Source: Diadema setosum | Lineage: Eukaryota; Echinodermata; Echinoidea; Diadematoida; Diadematidae | Length of the DNA: 64,000 nt | Assembly: GCA_033980235.1 (NCBI GenBank) | Contig: CM067080.1 | Location: forward strand, 2,768,501-2,832,500 | Direction of reading: 5' to 3' | Part shown: in pieces, positions 1 to 11,107 of the stretch | Numbering within the stretch: the first letter of the stretch is position 1 | How the letters are laid out: every line of letters starts with the position of its first letter | Made by a program: the position numbers and the translations under genes | The notes under the pieces: generated by a model | What the model was told of the DNA's origin: nothing | Seen by the model: the letters and a program-made list of their open reading frames with translations, nothing else | The model's database searches: none

Positions 1-600
1 AACTATGATCACTTTCAAAAATAAACATATGATTCACAATAATTCATGGCTGATATTTGCACATGACAGGTAATCAAATCTTAGTGACAAAGAACGAAGA
101 CATAATGATAATAAACAAAAAGTCAAGGTACCATACAGGAGGATCCCCAGTAAGTCGAGCTTGATATTGGGGCCTCATACACAGATAAATGAATAAACAG
201 TTTCAACCAACTGTCGGTTTACTTAACTACAACAAGACAAACTAGTTTTACACAACAAAAACAGTTACATAACAAAACATACACGGACATGTACGCAGGT
301 GATGCTAAGAAAGAAAAACACAGAAGAAGGGGATAGCGATAATGAAAGATGATGAGAAAGAACAGGAGAGAGAGAGAGAGAGAGAGAAATAGAAAGACTC
401 CTCGTTCACTGTACAATAACACACTGTGCAAATACAACACTATTGCAGGTGCATACACCCTGTTGCCAGGTAACGGCTGGGTGTAGCAACGTACGGACCA
501 GTTACATCTGTATATAAAAATAGAGAAACATTCCATGGCACTACAACAGAAGGCAGAGTACAACATAAAATATAAGATGGTTCAAGTAACAAAAGAAATT
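1..600. other. No gene seen; short (GA)n tract
   Basis: I see no convincing coding sequence or RNA gene here. A (GA)n microsatellite of about 22 bases lies near 366-387. Reading frames in the stretch are low-complexity and lack domain motifs. Confidence 0.6.
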
Positions 601-886
601 CATGTTCTGGATATGTTAATTAAGTCACTGATACTTAGCAACAAGCATATGTTTAACAAATCTTTTAAAGGAACCAATCGTGCGAATTGCACGGGACTGA
701 GATGGTAAAGAATTCCATACGTCTGGGCCAGTGTGCCGAATTGGTTTTTTAGCTTAACAAGTTCTGGGATTTATAAGATGAATATTGGAGGCATTTCTTG
801 TAGGGTAGGAGTGGATTTGTTTATTGAGTTGGAAAATATTCATAAAATAAGGAGGTAAACACTGAATGTTGTAGCGAAACATGAAG

Positions 887-1836
887 TTAGCAGTCTGTAA
901 AAAAATTTATGTCATCAATTTTCAGAATTCTATGCTTTTGAAATATTGGGTCTGTGTGAGCTCTATCAGTCCCAGCACAAATACGCATGGCTTTCTTTTG
1001 GAGCAAAAATATTGAATTTGTACTACTGTATGAAGTTGCCCAGACAATGTTGCAATAATTTATATATGGCAAAACGAGTGAGTTATACAATACAAAAAGA
1101 GTTTCTACCGGAAGAAAATACCGTAATTTACGTAGAACACCAATATTGCGTGCAATAGGATTTGATATATGTCTGACATGATCAGACCAATTTAAATATT
1201 CATTAATAGCAACACCCAAAAATTTTATACATGATTTTTGTTCAATTGCAATATCATCAGTATGAGTAACACATTATTTTCTGGATCATGATTTGTTCTT
1301 CTATAACCTTTAAAATGAATAAAACTCGTTTTCGACAAGTTTGAGAGATAACACGTTGCTCTGGAACCAACGTGACAATTTCGGTAGTTCAGTATTCAGT
1401 TTCGAAATAAGACTATTGTAATCAGCATGGGAAAAGAATACATTGGTATCATCGGCAAAGAGAATATATTGCAATGGATCTGACACATTAACCAAATCAT
1501 TTACATATATCAGGAATAAAAGCGGGCCTAAAATGGATCCTTGGGGGACAACACATGTTAACGGAAGCAAAGTAGATGAATGAGAATCGTGAACAGTATA
1601 TTGATATCTGTTTGATAAGTAACTAAGAAACCAATCAAGGGCGACGCCCCGTACACCATAATACTGCAATTTGGAAAGTAAGATACCATGATCTAGAGTA
1701 TCGAACGCCTTGCTGAGGTCCATAAACACGCCTATCACGTGCTTATGGTCCGCCAAGACGCTCGATACTCTGTCGTATAGTTTCAAGAGTGCAGCATCAG
1801 TGGAATGGGCTTTACGGAAACCATACTGATCAGGAT
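887..1836 (-). pseudogene. LINE A reverse transcriptase, C-terminal half
   Basis: This continues LINE A on the far side of the DNA transposon. The first codons read NPDQYGFRKAHST, directly in frame with the codons left at 4387. The palm motifs follow: FMDLSKAFDT near 1700, VPQGSILGPLL near 1535 (preceded by Val where Gly is usual) and the catalytic FADDTN near 1450. The frame is broken near 1310, and the thumb/C-terminal region resumes at 1219-887 with LPYINYCNIVWA and QKKAMR motifs. A degraded tail continues to about 620. Confidence in the family is high; the exact 3' end is uncertain. Confidence 0.85.
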
Positions 1837-2345
1837 TAAAGCCCCTTTTACACTTTCACGGATTACTTCACGGATGACCACGGATCGTCATCCGTGATGT
1901 TCCGACATGCAAAATATCAATTGTCCTCTCAATGCCGGTGTGAATACGATCCCAACTACGTGTCTACACGGACAAGTACGGAGGCTACACGGACAAGCAC
2001 GGTGCCTACACGGACAGGCAAGGAACGAACGTGGACCAAAGCGGAAACGATACGGAGCTAACACGGATATCAAGGAAGAACACGGATGCAACTGGGTCCC
2101 TTCGCGGTCTTTACACGGAATTCTCTAAAATGTTGACAGATGGCATTTACTTTTGCTTTTGATACTTTATCATTCTCGGGCAACATGCCTCCAGAGCTAA
2201 TAACAAGCACACCGTGAGAAAATCTACAACAGCCTACATACGCCTGGGCTTGTAGACATCAGGCAAATCTGTACTTGCAAACTCTGATTTTGCGGGAACA
2301 TCATGACATAAACAAAGCAAAACTAGAAATGTCGCTTTGGCGACT

Positions 2346-3811
2346 GGTATGCCTCCGCCATAATACATGATTTTCCCAATAGGTCTAGATAGTACATGTG
2401 GACAATGTGTGACTACATTTTCACAAAATTGGCAAAATATTGAAATTACAAATTTCTCACAAATGTGTTGAAAGTTCACCTTCCTTGACCTAGGTTTAAT
2501 TGGATGAATAGGAGAGCATGTATCTAGGGATTTAAGGACTTTAACTTGACTTTGACCCATTCATACATTTAGGCATTGAGTAATTTTCAAGGTACAGGTG
2601 TGGAGAATTGGTGTGAATTTCTGAATTGAATAGTAAATTGTTACCATTTTCATCTGGCCCTTGACCCTAAAATTCATAAGATAATCACTTTCAGGTAGAA
2701 CATGCATAATATGTACTAAGTTTCAAGGTAACTTGAGCCACTTCCGAGATATGGAGGAAAAAGTTAGTTCAGCACTTTCACTTGATCTTTGACCTTTTGA
2801 CCTTTGAGGCAAAAAAAAAGAAGAAAAAAAAAACTTTCCAGAGAATTTCTATTAGGTTACACATGCATACACCAAGTGCAAAAAAAAAAATATAACCCTG
2901 CTGGCATTGCATAAATATGAGGGAAATAGTAAAATTTTGAAGTGTTGCACTTGACCTTTGACCCCTGACCTTTGACCCCATGAACCCTACATTCTCTAGA
3001 TACAATCAATTCCAGTCAGTACATGTATATACTATGTTCCATGAAGATACCTTGAACAATTTTCCAAGGTACGGAGAAAAAAAAAGAAGTTTTAATATTT
3101 TTACTTGACCTTTTGACCTTTGACCTTTGACCTCATGACCTAAACTTTCAGCAGAGAATCTTCATTGGGTAATACATGTATACACTAAGTTTCAAGAAAA
3201 TATCTTCAGGCATTCAATAGATATGGTGGAAATAGTGATATTTTATGTATTTGACCCTGACCTTTTGACCTTTGACCTTTGAACTCATGACCCAAACCTT
3301 CACCAGAGAATCTTCATTAGGTAATACATGTATACACTAAGTTTCAAGAAAATATCTTCAGGCATTCCATAGATATGGAGGAAATAGTGAAATTTTATGT
3401 AATTGACCCTGACCTTTTGACCTTTGACCTTTGACGTCATGACCCAAACTTTCACCAGAAAATTTTAATTGGGTAATACATGTATACACTAGGTTTCAAG
3501 AAAATATCTTCCGGTATTCAATAGATATGGTGGAAATAGTGAAATTTTATGTATTTGACCTTGACCTTTTGACCTTTGACCTTGAGCATGTGCACCCAAA
3601 ACTTGATAGGCACAACTTCACCCCCTAATACACATACATGCCAAGTTTCATTAGGATACCTCAACAGGTTTTGATAGTTACCTTGTCCACAAAATTCATT
3701 ACGGACGGACGGAAGGACGGACGGACGGACGGACGGAAGGACGGACGGACGGACGGACGGACAACCCGAAAACATAATGCCTCCGGCACCACTTCGTGGC
3801 GGAGGCATAAC
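2346..3811. mobile_element. Tandem-core element with TGACCT repeats, ACGG microsatellite and terminal hairpin
   Basis: The left edge reads TATGCCTCCGCCATA at 2349. The core holds about six units of roughly 152 bases, each with runs of TGACCTTTGACCT and a conserved block about a TACACTAAGTTTCAAG motif. The core is followed by an ACGG microsatellite (3702-3762) and then a hairpin whose arms are GCCTCCGGCACC and GGCGGAGGCATA around an ACTTCGT loop. Tandem core, tetranucleotide tract and end hairpin resemble the pearl/Tsp/DINE-type, Helentron-associated elements described in invertebrates. That family assignment is inference. It sits inside the Harbinger-like element. Confidence 0.65.
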
Positions 3812-3845
3812 AAAACAAAACAAAACAAAACAAATCAAAACACAC

Positions 3846-3876
<31 letters not shown>

Positions 3877-3877
3877 A
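3702..3877. repeat. (ACGG)n and (CA)n microsatellites
   Basis: A nearly pure ACGG/GACGGA tract covers 3702-3762. After the hairpin, an A-rich AAAAC repeat (about 3808-3840) leads into a (CA)n tract at about 3841-3877. Confidence 0.9.
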
Positions 3878-4386
3878 AAAAAAACCATCAAGGAAATGTG
3901 TGTGGGTCACTGAAGCTTCTCAGGCTACAATTATTATTCGAAGAGTATGAGGGGTTGCTGGCTGTACCGATGGGGGAAGATGTGAGCAAATTTCGTGGAC
4001 TTTATGAACTTGTATTGGCGAAACACACGAATTTCTCATCCCAGATGGAGCCGATGCTAATACGGAAGTCCCGATGTCTTACGGATTGTCCCGGAATGAG
4101 TACGGAGGCAACTCGGAATAGCCGGTGCCTTTAAGGAAGGAATTCGGAGGCAACACGGAGTAGACGGTGCCAGCAAGGAAGAGTTCGTATTGATTTTCAT
4201 CCGTGATGTCCGGGATGAAAAATTAGGCAAGCTTAATTTTTCCCGCGGACATGCCGGGTGGTCAAGGATAATGCCGGATAACTTCACGGAGTCAACACGG
4301 TCATGCCGGAAACAGTACGGATGATCCCGGATCGACGATCCGTGGTCATCCGTGATGCGATCCGTGAAAGTGTAAAAGTGGCTTAA

Positions 4387-6132
4387 GCAAATTATTGCGT
4401 GTGATAAAATTATCAACTCTGTTATACACAATTTTTTCAAGAATCTTTGAAAAGGCAGGCAGAATAGAAATGGGGCGGTAATTCGATATATTTGTAGGAT
4501 CATCCTTTTTATGGATTGGTACCACCTTAGCTACTTTAAATGACTGTGGATATACACCTGTAGATAATGAAAGGTTGAAAATATATACCAGTGGTGTCAA
4601 AACATATCGTATTATTTTCTTCAATAAATATGAGCTGATTTCATCATGACCAGTTGCATAAATATTTTTCAATGATTTTGTGATTTTTAATATCTCACTA
4701 TCACTTACAGGATAAAAAAATAACGTTTTGTAAAAACTTCTATTCAAAAAATCTCGAAAATTAATTCCATTCCTATCAATTTTCTGAGCTTGATTTTGAC
4801 CAATTCCGGTAAAATACTCATCAAATGTATTTGCAATTGTTAATGGTGTGTCATATGACACTTCTTCAAAAAATAACATATCAATCTTATTAACACGACC
4901 TTTATTCAAAATTTCTCTGATTACTTTCCAAGCAGAATTACAATCATTTCTAACATTTACAAGTCTATTATGAAAATATGATTTGCGAGATACCCTTATT
5001 ATTTCTGTCAATTTATTCTATATTTCTTATATCTGTTAAAACATTCTAAATCAAATCTATTATTTATATGCAATTTATATAACATATTCAGTCTCTTAAT
5101 TGACCTCAGAATACCATTCGTGATCCACGGGTGCTTTTTCTTCTGTTTAACATTCATTTCTTTTAAAGGCATATTCTTATCAAAATAATATAAAAATTTA
5201 TTCAGAAAACAATCATAGGCAGAATTAACTCCCTCGCATGCAAAAACGTCTCTCCAAGTTTCTACTGCCAAATCATTTTTCAATCTATTAATTGAATCAA
5301 AAGTTATTTTACGTTTAACATATTTGGCAGACTGAGAAAATCTTTTTGAAATCAAATTGGTAAAGATCAAAAAGATTGGAAGATGATCAGATATATCAGC
5401 ATAAAATATACCTGACTTTAATATATCTCGTTGCATATTAATAAAAATGTTGTCTATCAGAGAAGCTGACTGAGGTGTAATTCTTGTCGGTTTATCAACT
5501 GTATTATAAAATGAATGTGATAATAAAATATTAAGAAAGGTTGAAGTTGAGTCATTTTCAGTTGCCAGATCAATATTAAAATCACCCATTAAACAGCACA
5601 TCTTATTGGAAGAGTTAATTTTCCTAAGCAGGGTTTATAAGTCCTCAAAAAGTAATTCCAGGTTTGTATTTGGGGGTCTGTAAATTACACATATGACAAA
5701 AGAGTTACCAGGTGTTACATCAACTTGAATAGAGAGTATTTCAGCACTGGATAAAGAAAATGTCAAATCATTTCTAATTTTGGGGACCAATGAATGGGTA
5801 ACATAAAAACCAACACCTCCACCTCTACCACATTTCCTGTCAGCACGAATAAATTTATAACCATCAATGTTTACAAGATCAGGAGATGTATCATTCAACC
5901 ACGTTTATGTTACCCCAATGATAGAAAAATTTAACTGTATGGAGGACAGAAAATGAGAAAAATCATCAAAGTTTTTTACTATGCTACGAGTATTAACATG
6001 TAATAAGCTTAAATCGGAAGATACACTATAATCTGACATTTGCTGATAAAATTCGTGAGGTAGAAAATATCTGCAGTTGCCATCTAGATCAAATTGTTGA
6101 TCATTTGTGTTATCATTAAACATAGTGAACAT
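4387..6132 (-). pseudogene. LINE A endonuclease plus N-terminal half of reverse transcriptase
   Basis: Apurinic-type endonuclease blocks appear in order: HVNTRSI near 5995, TWL after a TAA that replaces the expected Glu near 5905, GGGVGFYV near 5820, VIYRPP near 5680, GDFNIDL near 5580 and SDHLPI near 5385. A second in-frame TAA lies near 5632. A one-base deletion near 5010 shifts into the next open stretch, which runs through a TGHDEI block and NYRPISILP near 4470 to the palm region, where the Harbinger-like element interrupts it. In life the protein would nick target DNA and prime reverse transcription. This copy cannot make it. Confidence 0.85.
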
Positions 6133-6343
6133 GGGATATCAATGACTTATCAGTTATCAAAGTACAGATGTAACGAAAGCATGGCTTTGCTACATAGAAT
6201 CGAACGAGGAGGAAGTAAGAGGGATAGGAGAAGGATGCATCACAAGGCACATGAACTAGACTTACAATACAAATAGAAACAGAATATATCGTCAACATGT
6301 AATTATAAAGTATGATAGAATGAATTGTTCCTCTCCACTTTTA

Positions 6344-7460
6344 GTCTGGGTGCCAAAACCACTTTTTGGGCCTAACCTTGTTTTACCGTCCACCCAATGT
6401 TTTTTGATGGTTTTACCCTATTTCGAGGGTGCTGAATCCGAATCTGGATGATGCAACTCTTGCATCCTTGAGGGTTTTGAGATATTCAAGATGGCCGCCA
6501 AAATGGCCGCCCAAACCGGAAATTCTCACGTATTTCATTCTCAATGGTGAAAAATTGAAAACACTTGATGGTTTTACCCTATTTCGAGGGTGCTGAATCC
6601 AAATCTAGATGATGCAACTCTTGCATCCTTGAGGATTTTGAGATATTCAAGATGGCCGCCAAAATGGCCACCAAAACCGGAAATTCCCATGTATTTCCTT
6701 TTAAATGGTGAGAAATTGAAAACAATGAAGGTTTTACCCTATTTCGATGGTGCTGAATCCGAATGTGGATAATGCAACTCTTGCATCCTTGAGGGTTTTG
6801 AGCTTTTCAAGATGGCCGCCAAAGTGGCCGCCGAAATAACCGCCAATTAAAACCAGAAATCCGGATGTGAGAAATTGAAAACAATATGTTATTGATGGTT
6901 TTGCCCTGTTTGGAGGGTGCTGAATCCGAATCTGGATGATGCAACTCCTGCATCCTCGAGGATATTGAGATATTCAAGATGGCCGCCAAAATGGCCGCCC
7001 AAACCGGAAATTCCCATGTATTTCCTTTTAGATGGTGAGAAATTGAAAACAATTGATGGTTTTACTCTGTTTGGAGGGTGCTGAATCCAAATCTGGATGA
7101 CACAACTCGTGTATCCTTGAGGATTTTGAGATATTCAAGATGGCCGCCAAAATGGTCGCCAAACCGGAAATTCTCACGTATTTCATTCTCAATGGTTCAA
7201 ATTGAGAACGATTGATGGTTCTATTCTATTCGGATTTCAAAATCGCCGCCAAAATGGGAAATTTCCACGTATTTCAATTTTAATATTTCGCAATTGAGAG
7301 TAATTTTATTGATTATTCTACCCTATTTTGATCACTGTGCTGAATGCGAATCTGGACGAAACCACCCTTGCATCATTGAGAGTTTGGGGAAATTCAAAAT
7401 GCTCGCCAGAATGGTGAGAAATTGATAACATTTGATGGTTTTACCCTATTTCAGGTTTCG
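6344..7460 (+). repeat. Tandem array of ~140-base units with AAGATGGCCGCC, starting at an inverted-repeat terminus
   Basis: The left boundary is TA followed by GTCTGGGTGCCAAA at 6344, the same terminus as the element at 9896-10845. About seven diverged units follow, each with a GATGGTTTTACCCTATTTCG block, a GTGCTGAATCCGAATCTGG block, a GCATCCTTGAGG block and CAAGATGGCCGCC. Units decay after about 7200. Apparent reading frames here are repeat artefacts. Confidence 0.8.
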
Positions 7461-8692
7461 TCAATGGCAAAATCTAAATCCAACCATACTCTGCTGATAA
7501 ACGAATGCATATTGTACATCCCAGTTTGAACTTGCTGTATAGTGAAACCAGCTTTACCGGATATCTTAGAGTTTGTAAGATACAGCTGTGCCAGGAATGA
7601 ATCCTGAAAGACTACAAATGCGGTTGAATATTTGAAAGATTACACTGTTTCATCTACATATCATGGATATGTTTTGAACACTAACAATCAGTGGACAAGA
7701 CATACCCATCTCGATAATATTGTGATAGTGATGTAGAGAAGTTTACTGAGATTCCCAATAATATCTGTTTTAATCCATGAACAGTTTTAATCGTTTCATC
7801 CATGAACCAGGGATGTGTTACAGAGATGGAGTGGCAAATCTTCGTAATTCATGCAAACACATGTTTGGGTTCAAGGCGTTACAATGGGATGTCTAGCATT
7901 CCATTACGCTTTGAAGTCATGCTCGGCGCCGCTCTGGTTTGCAAGACGAAGTTGGGAGACGAAGAACGCATTTCACCTTTCGTTGAATTACAAGTTCTAT
8001 TTCACCGTAAAATTTTAAATGAAATAGAAATGTCTACTCGAATTGATTTAGAATAGTTTAGGAAAGAATTCAATATTATAAACATGTATTTCTAGTTTCT
8101 TCGTAATGCGCAAATCCAAATGAAATGAAAATTAGGCCCTCTTAAAAACCTAATATTTTTCTATAATGCGCATATTTGTGCATGTTAGTTTTTTAATCTT
8201 TTAATCTGGGATATTTTGATCTTTCAAATACAGTACTCCGCTAAAGCGTATTCCAGCGTGCTTTTAAACTATTTGCTGTTAAAATTGTTAGTTTGACACT
8301 GCATTTTGGTTCGCTGCTCCAATTCAAGTCACAAAAATTCTTGTTGCCATCACATTGAAAGAGAGAGCGAATTGCAGTAGGGGCAAGTATTTCTAGATGT
8401 GAGAGCGCTAGTCCCGATTATTGATGCTCTCTTTTGTCAAAGCACATGGGTAACACCTGTAGTTGAACGCATAACTTCTCGGCGGCGCCGCGCATGACTT
8501 CAAAGGAGAGCAGTAGTTGTCTCTCCTTCTCTAGCACCACCCTGCATGAACACTCACATTGGTTGATTGGTTTATATTGGTGGTCTTGATGACATTGTCC
8601 AAGACAAGAGTTGGACATTTTTATAGTTCTGCTTCAAATTTTCCTTCAATATGATGTAATATTATACATATGTAAATATATATATGAAGACC
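7461..8692. other. Unassigned stretch with a 25-base inverted repeat; no gene recognised
   Basis: I find no domain-bearing ORF. An 84-codon frame at 7802-8056 on the plus strand has no recognisable motif. A segment around 7911-7935 (TTTGAAGTCATGCTCGGC) recurs inverted at about 8482-8506, which suggests a foldback remnant roughly 600 bases long. Confidence 0.4.
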
Positions 8693-9176
8693 TGAATATA
8701 AGAACGACCCAAGTAAAATTTTTGGCCAAATTCAGTTTGATATGGGAAATTGTAGCTTATGCATGGACTCATCTTGTGTATAAATGATAAATCCTAATTA
8801 CCCCCGGAAGTGCCTGAAATGAATGAGTTAAATCTTATATTAATGTAAGAATGAAGGACTTGGGTCATTCTTACATTCATAAGGGCCCTCTCTCATCCTT
8901 CTCTCATCTTTATAGCAGAATATCATGTACATGAATCAAAGAACGACCCAAGTCCATATGAATCAAAGAACGACCCAAGTCCACGACACAAAATGGCCTC
9001 TCCACAATTAATGTAAATGTTAATTGTCATAATAATATATGTTCTAATTTGTGTATACAATGTTGCCTTCCCATCATAGTTAAATAGAATATCATTGGAC
9101 AAATAAAAAAAATATGAAGTTTTTTTTTTAGTTTACTCGAAATGGTCTTCCATGGACTTGCGTCGTTCTTATATTC
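8693..9176. mobile_element. Small inverted-repeat element (MITE) with GAACGACCCAAGT ends
   Basis: The 22-base ends, TGAATATAAGAACGACCCAA at 8693 and its inverse ending at 9176, differ by one base. The motif AAGAACGACCCAAGTCC also occurs twice directly at about 8940-8983 and once inverted near 8855-8875, so the interior is built from copies of the terminus. The element is flanked by AT-rich DNA, including a long (AT)n at about 9183-9211. The target duplication is obscured by that tract. Confidence 0.65.
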
Positions 9177-9181
9177 ATATA

Positions 9182-9210
<29 letters not shown>

Positions 9211-9217
<7 letters not shown>

Positions 9218-9370
9218 GAGTTTGTTTGCAAAAACCGATAAGTCCATATTTGCCAAATGGAGATATTTGCGATTAAAGGTCAAGAAAAATAAAGAGAATA
9301 ATAAGAAAATTTTTGCTTCTTTTGACCATAACTTAAAAAATATATACCTTTATACCATCAATAGTTTTTC
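9211..9370 (+). repeat. Dispersed repeat, copy 1 (second copy at 49.73 kb)
   Basis: About 150 bases beginning ATGAAGAGTTTGTTTGCAAA are nearly identical to 49733-49870. This copy lacks the inverted right half present at 49.9 kb and runs instead into diverged AAGATGGCCGCC-type units (about 9370-9720). Confidence 0.75.
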
Positions 9371-9895
9371 CAAATGGCCGCCAAACCGGAAATTCCCGTG
9401 TATTTCCTTCTAAATGGTGAGAAATTGAAAAACTATTGATGGTTTCACCCTAGTTCGAGGGTGCTGAATCAGAATCTTGATAAAACTCTTGTATCCTTAA
9501 GGGTTTTGAGATAATAAAGATGGTCACCAAAATGACTGCCAGAAATGGAAACTCACATGTAGAGTGACCCTTTTTCCTTCTAAATGGTGTAAAATTGAAA
9601 ACAAACTGATGGTTTTATCCTATTTTGAGTTTGCTGAATTTGAAGCTGCAGGATCCAGCTCTTGCATCCTTAATGGTTTTGAGATTAGAAAGATGGCCGC
9701 CAAAATGGCCCCCAAATGGCCGTCAAATTACTTTTCACTTGTTTTCTTAGTATTGTTTTTAATAAATAAAATAATAAAAAGAAAACCAAACGGAAGTCGA
9801 GGACATAGATGATATGGTGGCACATGGCATGTAGTAGCAGAGCAATTTTCTATATTTTCTGTCCCAATACATTATGACCGCTTAAAAGCGTATTA
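9371..9895. repeat. Degenerate AAGATGGCCGCC-type units, then unassigned sequence
   Basis: Two or three eroded units (TGGTTTTACCCTA, GTGCTGAATC and AAGATGGCCGCCAAAATGGC blocks) extend to about 9725. The remaining 170 bases hold no recognisable feature. Confidence 0.6.
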
Positions 9896-10845
9896 GTCTG
9901 GGTGCCAAAGGCTGAACCTTGTTTTACCGTACACCCAATGTTTTTTGGTGGTTTTACCCTATTTCGAGGGTGCTGAATCCATTTAGAAGGAAATACATAG
10001 GAATTTCCGGGTAATTTGGCTGCCATTTTGGCGGCCATCTTGAATATCTCAATATCCTCCAGGATGCAAGAGTCGCATCATCCTGATTCGGATTCAGCAA
10101 CGTCGAAACAGCTTCGAACTATTAATTGTTTTCAATTACTCACCACTAAGAAGGAAATACAGAGGAATTTCCGGTTTGGGCGGCCATTTTGGCGGCCATT
10201 TTGGCGGCCATTTTGGCGGCCATCTTGAATATCTCAAAATCCTCAATGATGCAAGAGTCGCATCAGCAAGATTCGGATTCAGCATCCTCGAAATAGCTTA
10301 GAACCATAAATTGTTTTGAACTTCTCACCATTTAGAAGGAAATACATAGGAATTTCCGGGTAATTTGGCTGCCATTTTGGCGGCCATCTTGAATATCTCA
10401 ATATCCTCAAGGATACAAGAGTCGCATCAGCCAGATTCGGATTCAGCACCATCGAAATAGCTTAGAACCATCAATTGTTTTCAATTTCTCACCATTTAGA
10501 AGGAAATACATAGGAATTTCCGATTTTGGCGGCCATTTTGGCGGCCATCTTGAATATCTCAAAATCCTCAAGGATGCAAGAGTTGCATCATCCAGATTTG
10601 GATTCAGCACCCTCGAAATAGGGTAAAACCGTGAATTGTTTTCAATTTCTCACCATTTAGAAGGAAATACATGGGAATTTCCGGTTTGGGCGGCCATTTT
10701 GGCGGCCATCTTGAATATCTCAAAACCCTCAAGGATGCAAGAGTTGCATCATGCAGATTCGGATTCAGCACCCTCGATATAGGGTAAAACCACCAAAAAA
10801 CATTGGGTGGACGGTAAAACAAGGTTCAGCCTTTGGCACCCAGAC
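9896..10845. mobile_element. 950-bp inverted-repeat element with ~88-base TIRs and TA target site
   Basis: The ends are GTCTGGGTGCCAAAGGCTGA at 9896 and its inverse ending at 10845, flanked by TA on both sides. The inverted match runs inward for nearly 90 bases with few differences. Between the ends lie about five units of the AAGATGGCCGCC repeat in the reverse orientation. TA flanks fit Tc1/mariner-type insertion, but no transposase is present, so the superfamily is open. Confidence 0.75.
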
Positions 10846-10850
10846 TATTT

Positions 10851-11057
10851 GTACAGAAACAGCGTAAAGACAAGTACAAGGATTGTGTGGCTACTCCATG
10901 TTGGATTATGCAGAATAGAAACAATTCAGAGTTAAGCGCACAAAGAATGCAAAAGGTCTGGGAAGAGCAACAGCGTGAATGCAAGACACAGGCAAAGGAG
11001 GGCAGACAAGCATACAGATGTTACGAAGAAATGCACGTTCTACTCAATAATGCATAA
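10851..11057 (+). CDS. Short unrecognised ORF, probably a gene fragment
   Basis: An open frame of nearly 70 codons follows directly after the MITE end and stops at 11057. It is lysine-, glutamine- and glutamate-rich (WEEQQRECKTQAKEG) and could form a helix. Its open upstream part is cut by the MITE boundary. I do not recognise the family; a C-terminal fragment of a transposon-encoded protein is one possibility. It may be chance. Confidence 0.2.
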   Translation, partial: VQKQRKDKYKDCVATPCWIMQNRNNSELSAQRMQKVWEEQQRECKTQAKEGRQAYRCYEEMHVLLNNA

Positions 11058-11107
11058 CAAAAGCGTTGGGAAATTGAGGTGGCTTAAAGCTACATTGCAC
11101 TAATTAG

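Larger units (their letters stand above)
1840..4383. mobile_element. Non-autonomous PIF/Harbinger-like DNA transposon with ACGGA-rich ends
   Basis: Both ends carry the inverted repeat AGCC(C/A)CTTTTACACTTTC, and the inverted similarity extends for about 60 bases inward (CACGGATGACCACGGATCG on both sides). The flanks show TAA at 1837-1839 and 4384-4386, a three-base duplication of the TWA type typical of PIF/Harbinger elements. The target lay in the LINE A reverse transcriptase. Both subterminal regions (about 1900-2110 and 4060-4330) are dense in CACGGA/TACGGA pentamers and hexamers. No transposase is visible. The interior is largely the TGACCT-repeat element. Superfamily is inferred from the duplication length and from resemblance to the element at 43095. 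Confidence 0.8.
620..6135 (-). mobile_element. LINE A: decayed CR1/Jockey-group non-LTR retrotransposon, interrupted
   Basis: This minus-strand element reads, in order, an endonuclease (from about 6132), a linker, a reverse transcriptase and the C-terminal tail seen in CR1/Jockey-group LINEs (a YPTR motif near 830 and a GPDVWNSLP-like motif near 720). It is split at 1837-4386 by a DNA transposon; removing that insert restores reading frame across the junction within the reverse transcriptase. It carries nonsense codons near 5905 and 5632, a frameshift near 5010, and further damage near 1220-1310, so it is dead. No upstream ORF1 is recognised. The clade is inferred from motif style and from its likeness to LINE B at 21.6 kb. 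Confidence 0.85.

Noticed and set aside
3638..3913. Open frames across the ACGG and CA repeats
   Set aside because: Translations are pure repeat peptides (GRTDGRKD type), a product of the microsatellite, not a gene.
1840..4383. piggyBac assignment from the TTAA context
   Set aside because: Alignment of both ends fits a TAA duplication with AGCC termini, and the related 43.1-kb element has TTA plus a Harbinger-type transposase remnant.
6590..7052. Open frames in the AAGATGGCCGCC array (both strands)
   Set aside because: They restart in each repeat unit and encode only unit sequence; no domain.
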